NCBI GenBank assembly: GCA_900772415.1 | Contig: CAAHEC010000063.1 | Span: forward strand, 124,001 to 188,000 | Direction: 5' to 3' | Length of the DNA stretch: 64,000 bases | Source: Bacilli bacterium | GTDB taxonomy: Bacteria > Bacillota_I > Bacilli_A > RF39 > UBA660 | Part shown: piece by piece, positions 50,667 through 59,292 of the stretch | How positions within the stretch are numbered: position 1 is the first letter of the stretch | Layout: each line of letters starts with the position of its first letter | The notes under the pieces: generated by a model | Told to the model about the DNA's origin: nothing | What the model saw: the letters and a program-made list of their open reading frames with translations, nothing else | Database searches by the model: none | Translations under genes and position numbers: made by a program

Positions 50667-51170
50667 TTAACATAATTGTTCTAATAAAGTTTCAAATATT
50701 TTAAGATGATGCTGTTCATCTAAAATAATTCTAGATAAAACTGCTTTAATGTGTTTATCATCTATTAAATTTAAATGATGTTTATAATTAACTATTGCTT
50801 GTTTTTCAGAATTAATATCTACTTTTAACATTTGTCTTAAATCAGATGCATAATTAACATTATTAGCATTCCACATAATGCAGTCTCCCCTAGATGCTTC
50901 ACAAGTTGAGTATACTGGTTCTTTACCTAATAACTTTATTATTTTACCAAGCATTTCCATATGAAGCATCTCAACAATTGATATTTCTTCTATTGTTTTG
51001 GAAAAATCCCCATCAGTATCAAACTTTAAAAAATGTTGATATGAATATAACAAAACTGCGGTAAGTTCACTTACTCCTCCAGCATAATCTTCACTTAATA
51101 TATCTGCATAATAAGAATTCTTTTTTTCTACCATAATATTAGGATATGGTATATCCAATTTAACTTTCAT
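50667..51170 (-). CDS. Ferritin-like diiron/dimanganese protein
   Basis: About 167 residues, a four-helix bundle. Metal ligands: Glu in VSELTAVLLYSYQ, E-x2-H in SIVEMLHMEML, Glu in SEKQAIVNYKHHL and E-x2-H in LDEQHHLKIFE. This EE-H/E-E-H pattern is that of ferritin-like proteins near the manganese catalase/CotJC group. Two or three Cys (STCEASRGDC, LEQLC) are unusual. A peroxide-scavenging or metal-storage role is likely; spore coat use (as CotJC) is only a possibility. ATG 51170 with GGTGATGAT. Confidence 0.75.
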   Translation of the reverse strand: MKVKLDIPYPNIMVEKKNSYYADILSEDYAGGVSELTAVLLYSYQHFLKFDTDGDFSKTIEEISIVEMLHMEMLGKIIKLLGKEPVYSTCEASRGDCIMWNANNVNYASDLRQMLKVDINSEKQAIVNYKHHLNLIDDKHIKAVLSRIILDEQHHLKIFETLLEQLC

Positions 51171-51259
51171 TATCATCACCAATTAAATATATTCATAAAT
51201 ACCAAAAATTATATTGTAAAACAACACAATTTTATGTTATAATTTACTTGTTTACATTT

Positions 51260-51333
51260 AGGGGATTAGTTAAATGGTATAATAATGGTCTCCAAAACCA
51301 CTGTTGGGAGTTCGATTCTCTCATCCCCTGCCA
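51260..51333 (+). tRNA. tRNA-Trp (CCA)
   Basis: Acceptor AGGGGAT/ATCCCCT, anticodon loop CTCCAAA with anticodon CCA, T-loop TTCGATT, discriminator G73 and encoded CCA (51331-51333). Anticodon CCA reads only UGG, consistent with UGA as a stop. Confidence 0.97.
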
Positions 51334-51386
51334 AAAGCAAATACACTCCAAATTATTGGAGTTTATATAAAAAAGGATGATTAGTC

Positions 51387-51626
51387 ATGTCTAAAGAAGA
51401 AAAAATTTCAATTGCGAGAAAGTTTTATGATAGCTTGAATTTAGTAGATTATAATTTAGAGATTAAAAGAGATGAGGAAATAAATGCAGATTTTATTTGG
51501 ATTCTTAATATGCGTGGACCTGGCGGATTGATTATTGCGGATGATGGAAGTTATCTTTTTTGTCAATCAAGGCATGGATATGATTATTGGAAAGAAGAAT
51601 TTAAAAAAGGCGTACGAAATAAGTAA
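51387..51626 (+). CDS. Hypothetical small protein downstream of tRNA-Trp
   Basis: 79 residues, MSKEEKISIARKFYDSLNLVDYNLEIKRDEE..., ending with ADDGSYLFCQSRHGYDYWKEEFKKG. It is a small acidic alpha/beta protein; the end resembles the single-domain immunity-like proteins that accompany toxins, but no family is clear. ATG lies 10 bases past AAAGGATG. It starts 53 bases after tRNA-Trp and may be the first gene of an inserted patch. Confidence 0.55.
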   Translation: MSKEEKISIARKFYDSLNLVDYNLEIKRDEEINADFIWILNMRGPGGLIIADDGSYLFCQSRHGYDYWKEEFKKGVRNK

Positions 51627-51866
51627 GAAAGGTTAGTAAAAGCAAAAGTTGAAAATCCATTTTTACAACGTGCCATTTGAAAGTAAAGCGACTTTAGAAA
51701 GTCGTTTTTTTATGTACTTTTTAGCAAAAAATAATTATCAAAAATATCAGTGTTGTTATCTTAATAACATACTGGTGGCATTTTTAGTGGCAAAAAATAT
51801 TTACGAGTGCCAAATAGTTTAAAAACTTAAAACGAATAAGTTTTTAGAAAAAGCAAATAAAATTAG
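51627..51866. other. Intergenic stretch with GTGGCA/GTGCCA words next to tRNA-Trp
   Basis: No gene seen. It has a small terminator (CGACTT-TAGA-AAGTCG and seven Ts, 51689-51711) and four related hexamers: GTGCCA 51670, GTGGCA 51775, GTGGCA 51787 and GTGCCA 51807. Repeated short words near a tRNA can be arm sites of an integrase. No copy of the tRNA 3' end was found further on. Confidence 0.4.
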
Positions 51867-51901
51867 AACTGATATTTAGAAATTTTTTCTAATTATCAGT
51901 T
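51867..51901. terminator. Terminator at 51.9 kb
   Basis: AACTGATA...TATCAGTT with an inner TTTAGAAA/TTTCTAA stem and T runs on both strands; closes the minus-strand gene at 51928. Confidence 0.8.
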
Positions 51902-51927
51902 TTTTTACCTAACAATTTAATTAATTA

Positions 51928-52539
51928 TTATTTATCTCTTTCACTATTTAAACCACTTTTAATACCACTAGTTATTCCTTTAGCAATTTCTCCTGCTGCA
52001 TTACCAACAGTTGGTGCCATCTTTTCAATACCTTCCTTAGCAAGTGGCATAGTTTGCTGCATTCCAAATGCAAGGATGTGTCTTCTTTTTGCAAATATAA
52101 GTATAGATCCTGAAATCATAACGGTTACCACACATATAAATATTCCTATCATTATAAATACTCCACTTGAAAAATCATCTGTGCTATTTTTAGCAGCACA
52201 ATACTCTTTTGTTAATGAATTATTTTTGTATTCATCAAAATTACAATGTGGAAAGCTTGGGTCTAATGCCTCTGTAATAATTTTCAAATCATAAGTTTTA
52301 CCGTCTTGATATTCTGCAGCTTCATCAAACTTTACCCCTTCTGATTCAAGTTCTCTTTTTTTATTTTCTAATTGTACCTTTAGTGTATCAACCTTATTAG
52401 TTCCTGGTTTTGAAACTCCTTTATAAATTAAAAAGCCTCCGATTAGTAAACCAATAACTAATACTAAAATTGCACCTAATGTAATAGATTTTTCTGCGGT
52501 TTGATACTTTTGCTCATTTAAATATTCTTTATTTTCCAT
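51928..52539 (-). CDS. Two-helix membrane protein with extracytoplasmic loop
   Basis: 203 residues. Membrane helices at about 20-41 and 125-148; between them an extracytoplasmic part with charged helix (VDTLKVQLENKKRELESEGVKFDEAAEYQDG) and two Cys (FPHCNFDEY, KEYCAAKN). The cytoplasmic tail MPLAKEGIEKMAPTVGNAAGEIAKGITSGI resembles the C-termini of several Firmicutes zinc-ribbon membrane proteins. Function unknown. Same layout as its upstream neighbour at 52619. Confidence 0.6.
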   Translation of the reverse strand: MENKEYLNEQKYQTAEKSITLGAILVLVIGLLIGGFLIYKGVSKPGTNKVDTLKVQLENKKRELESEGVKFDEAAEYQDGKTYDLKIITEALDPSFPHCNFDEYKNNSLTKEYCAAKNSTDDFSSGVFIMIGIFICVVTVMISGSILIFAKRRHILAFGMQQTMPLAKEGIEKMAPTVGNAAGEIAKGITSGIKSGLNSERDK

Positions 52540-52618
52540 ATTAAGCCTCCTATTATAATAATTTTTATTCTTTAATACAATAAACTAGATAGCTTAAAAT
52601 GCCACCTAGTTTATTAAT

Positions 52619-53128
52619 TTAATTATAAGTTTTTTTACCCTTAACTAAGTAGATTATAAATGCACCAAGTAGTGAAACTCCTGCGATTGATGCACCAATT
52701 ATATAGAAAATTTGATATGACATAGGCTTTACCTTTTGATAATAACCTGTGTAATCTTTATTTTTAATTACAGCATCTTCCATTTCTAGCTTAGTCATTT
52801 TTGATTTAATCTCACTTTTTTCTCTTTCGCATCTTGCGGAATTAGTATACCAATCAGAAGCTCGCATATTATTATCAATCTCATCACATTCACTTGCTTT
52901 AGAGTCATACTTACTTTTTAATGCATTATATTCAGTTCCAATTTCTTCCAATCTTTCATTTGCTTTTTCAACAGCTTCTTTTGATGCTTTTAATGCATCT
53001 TTTGCCCTTTGCTTATTGGTTTTATCTGCATTAAGTTCTCTTACTCCACCAATGCCTGCAACTACTAATCCAATTATAAAACCTATTATAATTATCTTAA
53101 TTGGTAATGTTAATTTTTTCTTATCCAC
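52619..53128 (-). CDS. Membrane protein with extracytoplasmic coiled coil
   Basis: 169 residues: membrane helices at about 11-28 and 140-160 enclose a coiled coil of about 100 residues (ADKTNKQRAKDALKASKEAVEKANERLEEIG...) with two Cys (ASECDEID, SARCEREK) that may form a disulfide. Function unknown. It is first of a two-gene minus-strand unit and divergent from an XRE regulator, with direct repeats in between. Confidence 0.6.
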   Translation of the reverse strand: MDKKKLTLPIKIIIIGFIIGLVVAGIGGVRELNADKTNKQRAKDALKASKEAVEKANERLEEIGTEYNALKSKYDSKASECDEIDNNMRASDWYTNSARCEREKSEIKSKMTKLEMEDAVIKNKDYTGYYQKVKPMSYQIFYIIGASIAGVSLLGAFIIYLVKGKKTYN

Positions 53129-53169
53129 TATACTTTAACTCCTTTCTACCATCATTATATATTATTTTT

Positions 53170-53211
53170 ATTTTGCAGTAAATAGTTCATGTGAATATTT
53201 TGCGGTAAATA
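53170..53211. promoter_or_regulatory. Direct-repeat operator candidate between XRE gene and membrane pair
   Basis: ATTTTGCAGTAAATA (53170-53184) and ATTTTGCGGTAAATA (53197-53211): 14 of 15 bases match, start-to-start 27 bp. They lie in the divergent promoter region, a natural place for the XRE protein to bind both transcripts. Confidence 0.55.
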
Positions 53212-53240
53212 ATATCATAGTTTACATAGAGGTGTAAATT

Positions 53241-53522
53241 ATGAGAATAGAATTTAACAACTTAAAAGATCTTTTAACATTTAATATAAAGTATTATAGA
53301 TACGTTAATAATTACTCACAAGAAAAGCTTGCTGAATTAAGCAAGCTAAGTCCTAGGTATATAACTGATGTTGAACGCGGATTACATTGCCCTACTATTC
53401 CTAAAATAGAAAGTATAGCTAAATCCTTAAATATAGAACCATATCAATTATTTGTTAATGTCGATAGAGATGAAAATATAATTAATAAAATAAAAAGTGG
53501 AAGACAGTATAATCAAAAATAA
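53241..53522 (+). CDS. XRE-family transcriptional regulator
   Basis: 93 residues; a single Cro/CI helix-turn-helix (NYSQEKLAELSKLSPRYITDVERGLHCPTIPKIESIAKSL) followed by LNIEPYQLF, typical of small XRE proteins. No effector domain. RBS GAGGTG. Divergent from the membrane pair at 51928-53128, which it probably controls through the direct repeats at 53170-53211. Confidence 0.88.
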   Translation: MRIEFNNLKDLLTFNIKYYRYVNNYSQEKLAELSKLSPRYITDVERGLHCPTIPKIESIAKSLNIEPYQLFVNVDRDENIINKIKSGRQYNQK

Positions 53523-53554
53523 CTAGGTAACAATTCACGTTATCTAGTTTTTTT
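53521..53554 (+). terminator. Terminator of the XRE gene
   Basis: AACTAGGTAAC / GTTATCTAGTT (one mismatch) plus seven Ts; begins in the stop codon. Confidence 0.75.
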
Positions 53555-53565
53555 GTTATATATTA

Positions 53566-54045
53566 TTAATCACTAATATCTCCAAGGATAAAAGAAATGG
53601 CTTTTTTTAGTTCACTTAAAGTAGTTTCTATTTGATATCCTATCTTACCACCACTAAATATAATTTTATCATAAGAAGATGCACTCTCATCTATTACTGT
53701 TTTAAATAACTTTTTCATTCCAACAGGAGAACATCCTCCGTGAATATAACCCGTAAGTGGTAATAATTCAGCCTGCTTAACCATTGATATACTTTTTTCT
53801 CCTACCGTTTTAGCGGCCTTTTTTAAATTTAATTCTCTGTTTACTGGTACTAAAAACACAAAGTGATTACCAGATTTACCTATGGTTACTAAAGTCTTAA
53901 AAACATAGTTGGGATCTTCATTTAACACACTTGCAACTTCCATACCACTAATGGCGCTGGTATTAACATAACTATGAGTTTTAAATACAATTTTCTTTTG
54001 CTCTAACTCTCTCATAGCATTAGTTTTTTCTTCCTTCTTTTTCAA
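53566..54045 (-). CDS. ybaK: Cys-tRNA(Pro) deacylase YbaK/EbsC
   Basis: 159 residues; trans-editing enzyme that hydrolyses mischarged Cys-tRNA(Pro). Family residues: YVFKTLVTIGKSGNHFVFLVPVNRELNLKKAAKTVG (catalytic Lys in VFKTL), the GGCSPVGMKK loop and IIFSGGKIGYQIE. TTG start at 54045 with AGGAAGTGAT seven bases upstream. Single gene. Confidence 0.92.
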   Translation of the reverse strand: MKKKEEKTNAMRELEQKKIVFKTHSYVNTSAISGMEVASVLNEDPNYVFKTLVTIGKSGNHFVFLVPVNRELNLKKAAKTVGEKSISMVKQAELLPLTGYIHGGCSPVGMKKLFKTVIDESASSYDKIIFSGGKIGYQIETTLSELKKAISFILGDISD

Positions 54046-54098
54046 GATAAATCACTTCCTGTATTTAATTATATCACAATAATCTTATCAATTATATT

Positions 54099-54620
54099 TT
54101 AAAAATAAGCCTCATACCAATACCAATTTTCATTTATTTTATGAATTATTATTTTATTATCGGAATTATCTTTGTAATACCAAGTTTTATTATCTTTTTT
54201 TATAAATTTATAATCATCATAAAACGAACTATGAGGTATTTCATCATAAGAATAAACTAGTGCTTCATAATATTGTGGTAGCACAGGAAATATACCTTTG
54301 GATCTAATCTTCTTAAAAATTTCAACGTACTTTCCATTACATCTTTCAAAATTGCACTCTGATTCATGATATTTAAAAGAAGATATTTCTTTCATATTAA
54401 GCACTTGTCCAGGTTGCTCCAAATTTGTTTTATCACTAATAATATCGTTTAATACTTTCTTATTTTTAGTATAAAAATCATAAGCTTTTGTATATTCATC
54501 ATCAAACAAACAGGTAAAAATAATACTTAAAAACGCGAGAGAAATAATACAAAATGCTACTAAAAAAAGAGAAAATATAATAAGTATTTTTGTCTCTTCT
54601 CTTTTTTCATTTACTTCCAT
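54099..54620 (-). CDS. Hypothetical membrane-anchored protein
   Basis: About 173 residues. A short cytoplasmic N-terminus (MEVNEKREETK), one membrane helix (ILIIFSLFLVAFCIISLAFLSIIF) and an extracytoplasmic domain of 120 residues with two Cys (ESECNFERCNG) and many aromatics (YKFIKKDNKTWYYKD, ENWYWYEAYF). No family recognised. ATG 54620 follows TTTGGAG and overlaps the end of the DUF4173 gene by 10 bases, so it is coupled to it. Confidence 0.6.
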   Translation of the reverse strand: MEVNEKREETKILIIFSLFLVAFCIISLAFLSIIFTCLFDDEYTKAYDFYTKNKKVLNDIISDKTNLEQPGQVLNMKEISSFKYHESECNFERCNGKYVEIFKKIRSKGIFPVLPQYYEALVYSYDEIPHSSFYDDYKFIKKDNKTWYYKDNSDNKIIIHKINENWYWYEAYF

Positions 54621-55822
54621 ATTTTCTCCAAAATTCCTATAAACCAATCATTACATACATATAAATTAATTACGTATGTTATGGTCATAATAATTAAAAA
54701 TACCATTCCGTCTTTTTTCGCACCTCTTATTATTTTCTTTATAATAAAACCAAATAATATAATTTCCATAAATAGAAACAATATAACTTGTAATCTAAGA
54801 TTAGTAAATCCAAATCTTCCTATGTATAAGAACATTCTATAATAAGAGTTAAATATTAGAAATATAGAAAATGCTATTAAAGATAAAACTAAGCATTTAA
54901 CTTTTTTATCTTCTTTAACTAAGTTTGTTTTATATATTAAATATAATATTATTCCGAAATTTATTAGTGTTACAAATAAAAGTTGGAAAAATCCTTCTCT
55001 TGCGTAGCTGGAATAAATATATCCTTTAGGAACCTTAAGGAAGTTACCACAAAGTTTAGATATCTCTGATATTAAAAATAAAACAAATACAAAGTTTACT
55101 ATGAAAAGCATAGTTGTAATAACTGTTTTATTTATGTTACTCATTTTACTTTCTTTTAAATCTATTTCCTTATTTTTAAATAAGTTAATACCTATTACAA
55201 ACAAGATAACAAAATATATTATTCCTTTAATAACATACCACAAGTTAAAATCTACATTAATATTTGTAACAATACTAGATAAAAACTTATCAAAATAAGC
55301 ATCCGCACTAGTTAAAAGCACAAGTATTAATCCTGATATAAAAACACCTATAATAGTTCCAAAAATAATGTTAATTACCTTATCATTTTTTTCTTTACTT
55401 GTATCTATTTTAATAAATTTAAGGTTTTTAAATAAGTTCTTTGGAAATAGTTTAAATACTAAAAACATATTTTCTAAAGATACCTTAAAATCACTTCTTA
55501 CAAGCATAAATAAATACGTAGAAATTAATAATGGTAAAACTATTATATTAAGTAACTGGTTAGTACCATCTAAATTACCTTTTAATACTTTCAAAACTAA
55601 GTTACTTATAATTATAATAACTATTGGAATGATAAGTAAATAGGCCTTTTTATTTATTTTCTCATAATCTTTAACTAAAATAGTACTTGATATTAAGATC
55701 ATTAAGAAAGGAAACATAACACTTTTAAAATAAAAATCTATGTTTAACATTCCTACAACAACTATTAAAATAGCAGATATTAAAGGAACTAATATATGTT
55801 TTTTTCTATTTTTACTGTTCAT
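54611..55822 (-). CDS. DUF4173-family membrane protein
   Basis: About 403 residues with some 11-12 membrane helices. The DUF4173 landmarks are present: LTSADAYFDKFL, YIYSSYAREGFFQLLFVTLINF and FNSYYRMFLYIGRFGFTNLRLQV. These proteins are widespread in Firmicutes next to small XRE regulators; the function is unknown. ATG 55822 with AAGGGTGAT; the start overlaps the XRE stop (55812-55822), so they are one operon. Confidence 0.8.
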   Translation of the reverse strand: MNSKNRKKHILVPLISAILIVVVGMLNIDFYFKSVMFPFLMILISSTILVKDYEKINKKAYLLIIPIVIIIISNLVLKVLKGNLDGTNQLLNIIVLPLLISTYLFMLVRSDFKVSLENMFLVFKLFPKNLFKNLKFIKIDTSKEKNDKVINIIFGTIIGVFISGLILVLLTSADAYFDKFLSSIVTNINVDFNLWYVIKGIIYFVILFVIGINLFKNKEIDLKESKMSNINKTVITTMLFIVNFVFVLFLISEISKLCGNFLKVPKGYIYSSYAREGFFQLLFVTLINFGIILYLIYKTNLVKEDKKVKCLVLSLIAFSIFLIFNSYYRMFLYIGRFGFTNLRLQVILFLFMEIILFGFIIKKIIRGAKKDGMVFLIIMTITYVINLYVCNDWFIGILEKIWK

Positions 55823-56027
55823 TATTATCACCCTTGTATTCTAATATATCGCTTGGCTGACAGTTAAGCGCTTTGCAAATTACTTCTAGCGTTGAAAATC
55901 TTATTGCTTTTGCCTTATTTGTTTTTAATATTGAAAGATTAGTCGTTGTAATACCAGTTTTTAGGCTAAGTTCATTTAGTGACATCTTTCTTTTAGCCAT
56001 CATAACATCTAAATTAACTACTATCAT
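55812..56027 (-). CDS. Small XRE-family regulator (YozG-like)
   Basis: 71 residues, one helix-turn-helix: MIVVNLDVMMAKRKMSLNELSLKTGITTTNLSILKTNKAKAIRFSTLEVICKALNCQPSDILEY. The start (NLDVMMAKRKMS...) and the LxCQPxDILEY end are typical of the YozG group that travels with DUF2975 genes. RBS AGGAGG. Between the DUF2975 and DUF4173 genes in a four-gene minus-strand operon (56490 to 54099); probably autoregulates it. Confidence 0.9.
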   Translation of the reverse strand: MIVVNLDVMMAKRKMSLNELSLKTGITTTNLSILKTNKAKAIRFSTLEVICKALNCQPSDILEYKGDNNEQ

Positions 56028-56037
56028 AAAATGCCTC

Positions 56038-56490
56038 CTAAACCGTAAAATCTACTTCCGTTTTATATTTTATCGCAGCTTTTATAACTTCTGCTAAAAC
56101 GTAAAATGAAAGTGATGTAAAAAAACAAATAAGTGCAACTACAAACGTTAATAAGTTTGGTATAAATACACCTTTAATAATTACTATTAAAAATAGAATC
56201 ATAAACATAACTGCAATTACTTTTAAAGTATCTTCTAATTTTTTATTAAAAGGACTTCCACTATAAACAATGTTAAATAAACCAATTAATCTATATACTA
56301 TATAAAGTCCAATTATATAGCACATATAAAATGCTAATCTATAAATTGGCATATGTTTTTTAAATAAATCAATATCACTTCCTTTAAACATATCATAAAG
56401 TTCTGGAATAAATATAAAACACCCTATTCCAATAATTAAAATAACAATTAGTAATATAGATACTGCTTTAGCTAGTACACTTTTTTTCAT
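56038..56490 (-). CDS. DUF2975 membrane protein
   Basis: 150 residues, four membrane helices (VSILLIVILIIGIGCFIFI; AFYMCYIIGLYIVYRLI; VIAVMFMILFLIVIIKGVFI; FVVALICFFTSLSFYVLAEVI). The short motif NIVYSGSPFNKKLEDTLKVIA between helices 2 and 3 is the DUF2975 hallmark, and pairing with a YozG-like XRE protein 10 bases downstream is the rule for the family. Function unknown; such pairs behave as membrane sensor plus regulator by inference. Confidence 0.85.
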   Translation of the reverse strand: MKKSVLAKAVSILLIVILIIGIGCFIFIPELYDMFKGSDIDLFKKHMPIYRLAFYMCYIIGLYIVYRLIGLFNIVYSGSPFNKKLEDTLKVIAVMFMILFLIVIIKGVFIPNLLTFVVALICFFTSLSFYVLAEVIKAAIKYKTEVDFTV

Positions 56491-56634
56491 AATTTTTCCT
56501 CACCTCAATTTAATAATATGTCTTATTTTGTTAATTGTCAATATATTTTTATCGATTATCATAAAATATTCGTTTTTTTTAATTTATTCATAACAAAAAA
56601 ATTGTGTTATAATTTATTATAGGACGGTGGTTAT

Positions 56635-59256
56635 ATGATACAGATATTTGATATAAAAAAGAAAAAGAAGTATTTAAATGATAACAACGTAACTTTACTA
56701 GACAAATATAAAAAGATATCTAATTTATCATCTGATGAGTTAGTACATTATCTAAAATCAAATAAAGATGGCTTATCAAACGATGAAGCATCAAAAAGAC
56801 TTAAAGAATATGGTCCAAACGTAGTTATTAAGGATGATAAAAAGCCTTGGATATATTTTCTTTTAAACTCATTTAAAGATCAGTTTATTATAATATTACT
56901 TGTTTTAGCAGTTATAAACTTTTCTTTAGGTGATAGGCTAGGTTCATTAATAATAGTTTTAATTGCCGTTATAAGTGCTGTTATAAGGTTCGTCCAGGAC
57001 TACTCGGTTTATAAATTTAACAGAAAATTAAAAGCAAGTATATATAGCCTTGCAAACGTACTTAGAGGTGGTAAAGAAAACACCATCAAAACAGAAAAAG
57101 TAGTTATTGGAGACATTATAAAATTAAATGCTGGTTCAATTGTTCCTGCAGATGTAATTATTTTAGAAAGTAAAGACCTATTTTTAAATCAATCCGTTTT
57201 TACTGGTGAAAGTATACCTATCGAAAAAAAGGCTAAAAAAAACGATGCTAAAGACGTATTTAGCATGGGAAACGTATGTTTAATGGGTTCTAGTGTAATT
57301 ACTGGAAGTGCAAGTGCAATTGTAATTGAAACCGGATTTAACACTTACCTTGGTTCAATGGGAAAAGAAATAGATAACACAAAAGAAGTAACTAACTTTG
57401 AAAAAGGAATGAAAAACATAACTAAAATGTTAATTACATATATGATTGTTGTTTGTCTTGTCGTTTTGGTAGTAGATGGCGTAATTAAAGGAAATTTTAA
57501 GGAAGCTATTTTATTTGCTCTTTCAGTTGCAGTAGGTATCACGCCTAGCATGCTTCCAATGATAGTTAACGTAAATTTAACAAAGGGTAGCAAAACACTT
57601 GCCAAGAAAAAAACACTTGTTAAGAAAATAGATGCAATTCAAAACTTAGGAGCAATAGACGTTTTATGTACTGATAAAACAGGAACGTTAACTGAAAATA
57701 ACATAACCCTTCAAAAATACATAGATACAAGTGGAAAAGAAAACATAGACGTACTTAATTATGCTTTCTTAAATAGTTATTTTTCAACGGGTATGAAAAA
57801 CATAGTTGATAAAGCAGTTATTTTGTATGCTAAAGAAAATAAAATAGATAATATTAAAGATAAGTACGAAAAGATAGATGAAATTCCGTTTGATTATAAC
57901 AGAAAGAAAACTAGCATCGTTGTTAAAGGTGCAAATGGATACAAAATGATTACTAAAGGTGCTTTAGAAGAGGTTATAAAATCCTGCAATAAAGCTCTAA
58001 TTGGAAATAAAGAAGAAAAAATAACGAATAAAATAATAGACGTTGTAAACAAAAAAGCTAGAGAATTAGAAGAAGAAGGAATGCAGGTTATCGCACTTGC
58101 CGAAAAAAAAGAATATCCTGGTAAAGACATTTTCTCTAGTAAAGACGAAAAAGATATGATATTAATTGGTTTTGTTGGGTTTTTAGATCCACCTAAAAAA
58201 GATGTTAAAAACGTATTATTAAAGCTTAAGAAGGCTGGCATAAACTTAAAAGTAATAACAGGTGATAACAGGTATGCAACAGAAAACATATGTAAAACAG
58301 TTGGAATTAATAGTGAAAAAGTTTTAATTGGTGCAGACATTGATAAATTAACTGATGAAGAATTATCTTCTATGATTGATGATATTAACATATATGCGAG
58401 ATTTAATCCCCTTCAAAAAGAAAGAATAATTAGATTATTTAAGAAAAAAGGACATGTTGTTGGATATATGGGAGATGGTGTGAATGATGCTCCATCACTA
58501 CATACCGCAGACGTTGGTATATCAGTTAATAGTGCAACTGACATAGCTAAAGAAGCAAGCGATATTATATTATTAGAAAAAAGTTTAAAAGTTATTTATG
58601 ATGGAGTAATAGAAGGAAGAAAGGTATATGCTAATATAATAAAATACATGAAAATGGCTTTATCTGGAGATTTTGGAGACGTATTTAGTATTATGATAGC
58701 AAGTATATTCTTACCATTTTTACCTCTTTTACCTATTCAAATGTTATTCCAAGATTTTATTTATGACTTTTCTCAAATAGGAATTCCTTATGATAACGTT
58801 GATGAAGAATTCTTAAGAAAACCTAAAAAATGGAATACAAAAGGAATATCAAAGTTTATGAAAGTAATGGGTATAACATCGTCAGTAATAGATTGTATTG
58901 CATTTATTATATTCTGGTTTGTACTTGGATATAATGGAGTTAATAAACAAGCATACTTCCAAACAGCTTGGTTTGTGATGTGCCTCGTAAGTGAACTTAT
59001 GATTATTCATAACGTAAGAACCTCTAAAAAGGCATTTATAGAATCAAGAGCAAGCATGACGCTTACTCTTCTTACCCTTTTATCGCTTATACTTACAATA
59101 ATAACTCCAATAGCACTTTGCAAAGTAAAATCATTTAACTTTGTAATCCTTCCTCTTAAGTATTATCTTATAGTTATATTACTCGTTATCTTATATGTAA
59201 TTTTAGTTAATATAATTAAGAAAATATATATTAAAAGAAACGGAGAATGGTTATAA
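56635..59256 (+). CDS. mgtA: Magnesium-translocating P-type ATPase
   Basis: 873 residues, type IIIB P-ATPase importing Mg2+. Actuator TGES (FTGESIPIEKK), phosphorylation site CTDKTGTLTEN, hinge GDGVNDAPSLHTADVGISV, and the MgtA/MgtB-specific membrane segment TPSMLPMIVNVNLTKGSKTLAKKKTLVKKIDAIQNLGAIDVL. Ten membrane helices by hydrophobicity. RBS is a weak GGTGG before ATG; TATAAT lies about 30 bases upstream. No Mg riboswitch fits in the short leader. With the MgtC-like gene at 48240 it suggests Mg2+ homeostasis functions in this region. Confidence 0.93.
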   Translation: MIQIFDIKKKKKYLNDNNVTLLDKYKKISNLSSDELVHYLKSNKDGLSNDEASKRLKEYGPNVVIKDDKKPWIYFLLNSFKDQFIIILLVLAVINFSLGDRLGSLIIVLIAVISAVIRFVQDYSVYKFNRKLKASIYSLANVLRGGKENTIKTEKVVIGDIIKLNAGSIVPADVIILESKDLFLNQSVFTGESIPIEKKAKKNDAKDVFSMGNVCLMGSSVITGSASAIVIETGFNTYLGSMGKEIDNTKEVTNFEKGMKNITKMLITYMIVVCLVVLVVDGVIKGNFKEAILFALSVAVGITPSMLPMIVNVNLTKGSKTLAKKKTLVKKIDAIQNLGAIDVLCTDKTGTLTENNITLQKYIDTSGKENIDVLNYAFLNSYFSTGMKNIVDKAVILYAKENKIDNIKDKYEKIDEIPFDYNRKKTSIVVKGANGYKMITKGALEEVIKSCNKALIGNKEEKITNKIIDVVNKKARELEEEGMQVIALAEKKEYPGKDIFSSKDEKDMILIGFVGFLDPPKKDVKNVLLKLKKAGINLKVITGDNRYATENICKTVGINSEKVLIGADIDKLTDEELSSMIDDINIYARFNPLQKERIIRLFKKKGHVVGYMGDGVNDAPSLHTADVGISVNSATDIAKEASDIILLEKSLKVIYDGVIEGRKVYANIIKYMKMALSGDFGDVFSIMIASIFLPFLPLLPIQMLFQDFIYDFSQIGIPYDNVDEEFLRKPKKWNTKGISKFMKVMGITSSVIDCIAFIIFWFVLGYNGVNKQAYFQTAWFVMCLVSELMIIHNVRTSKKAFIESRASMTLTLLTLLSLILTIITPIALCKVKSFNFVILPLKYYLIVILLVILYVILVNIIKKIYIKRNGEWL

Positions 59257-59257
59257 T

Positions 59258-59292
59258 AAAAGGAATCTTAGTATTTACTAATGATTCCTTTT
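59258..59292. terminator. Bidirectional terminator after mgtA
   Basis: AAAAGGAATC / GATTCCTTTT with an inner TTAGTA/TACTAA stem, between convergent genes; it covers the stop of the 59268 gene. Confidence 0.85.

Noticed and set aside
51290..51295. UGA reassigned to Trp, as in mycoplasmas
   Set aside because: The only tRNA-Trp has anticodon CCA, Trp codons in all long genes are TGG, and TGA is used as a real stop (for example the ATGA overlap at 13070).
56560..56634. Magnesium-responsive riboswitch upstream of mgtA
   Set aside because: Only about 25 bases separate the likely transcription start from the ATG, too short for an M-box or similar element.
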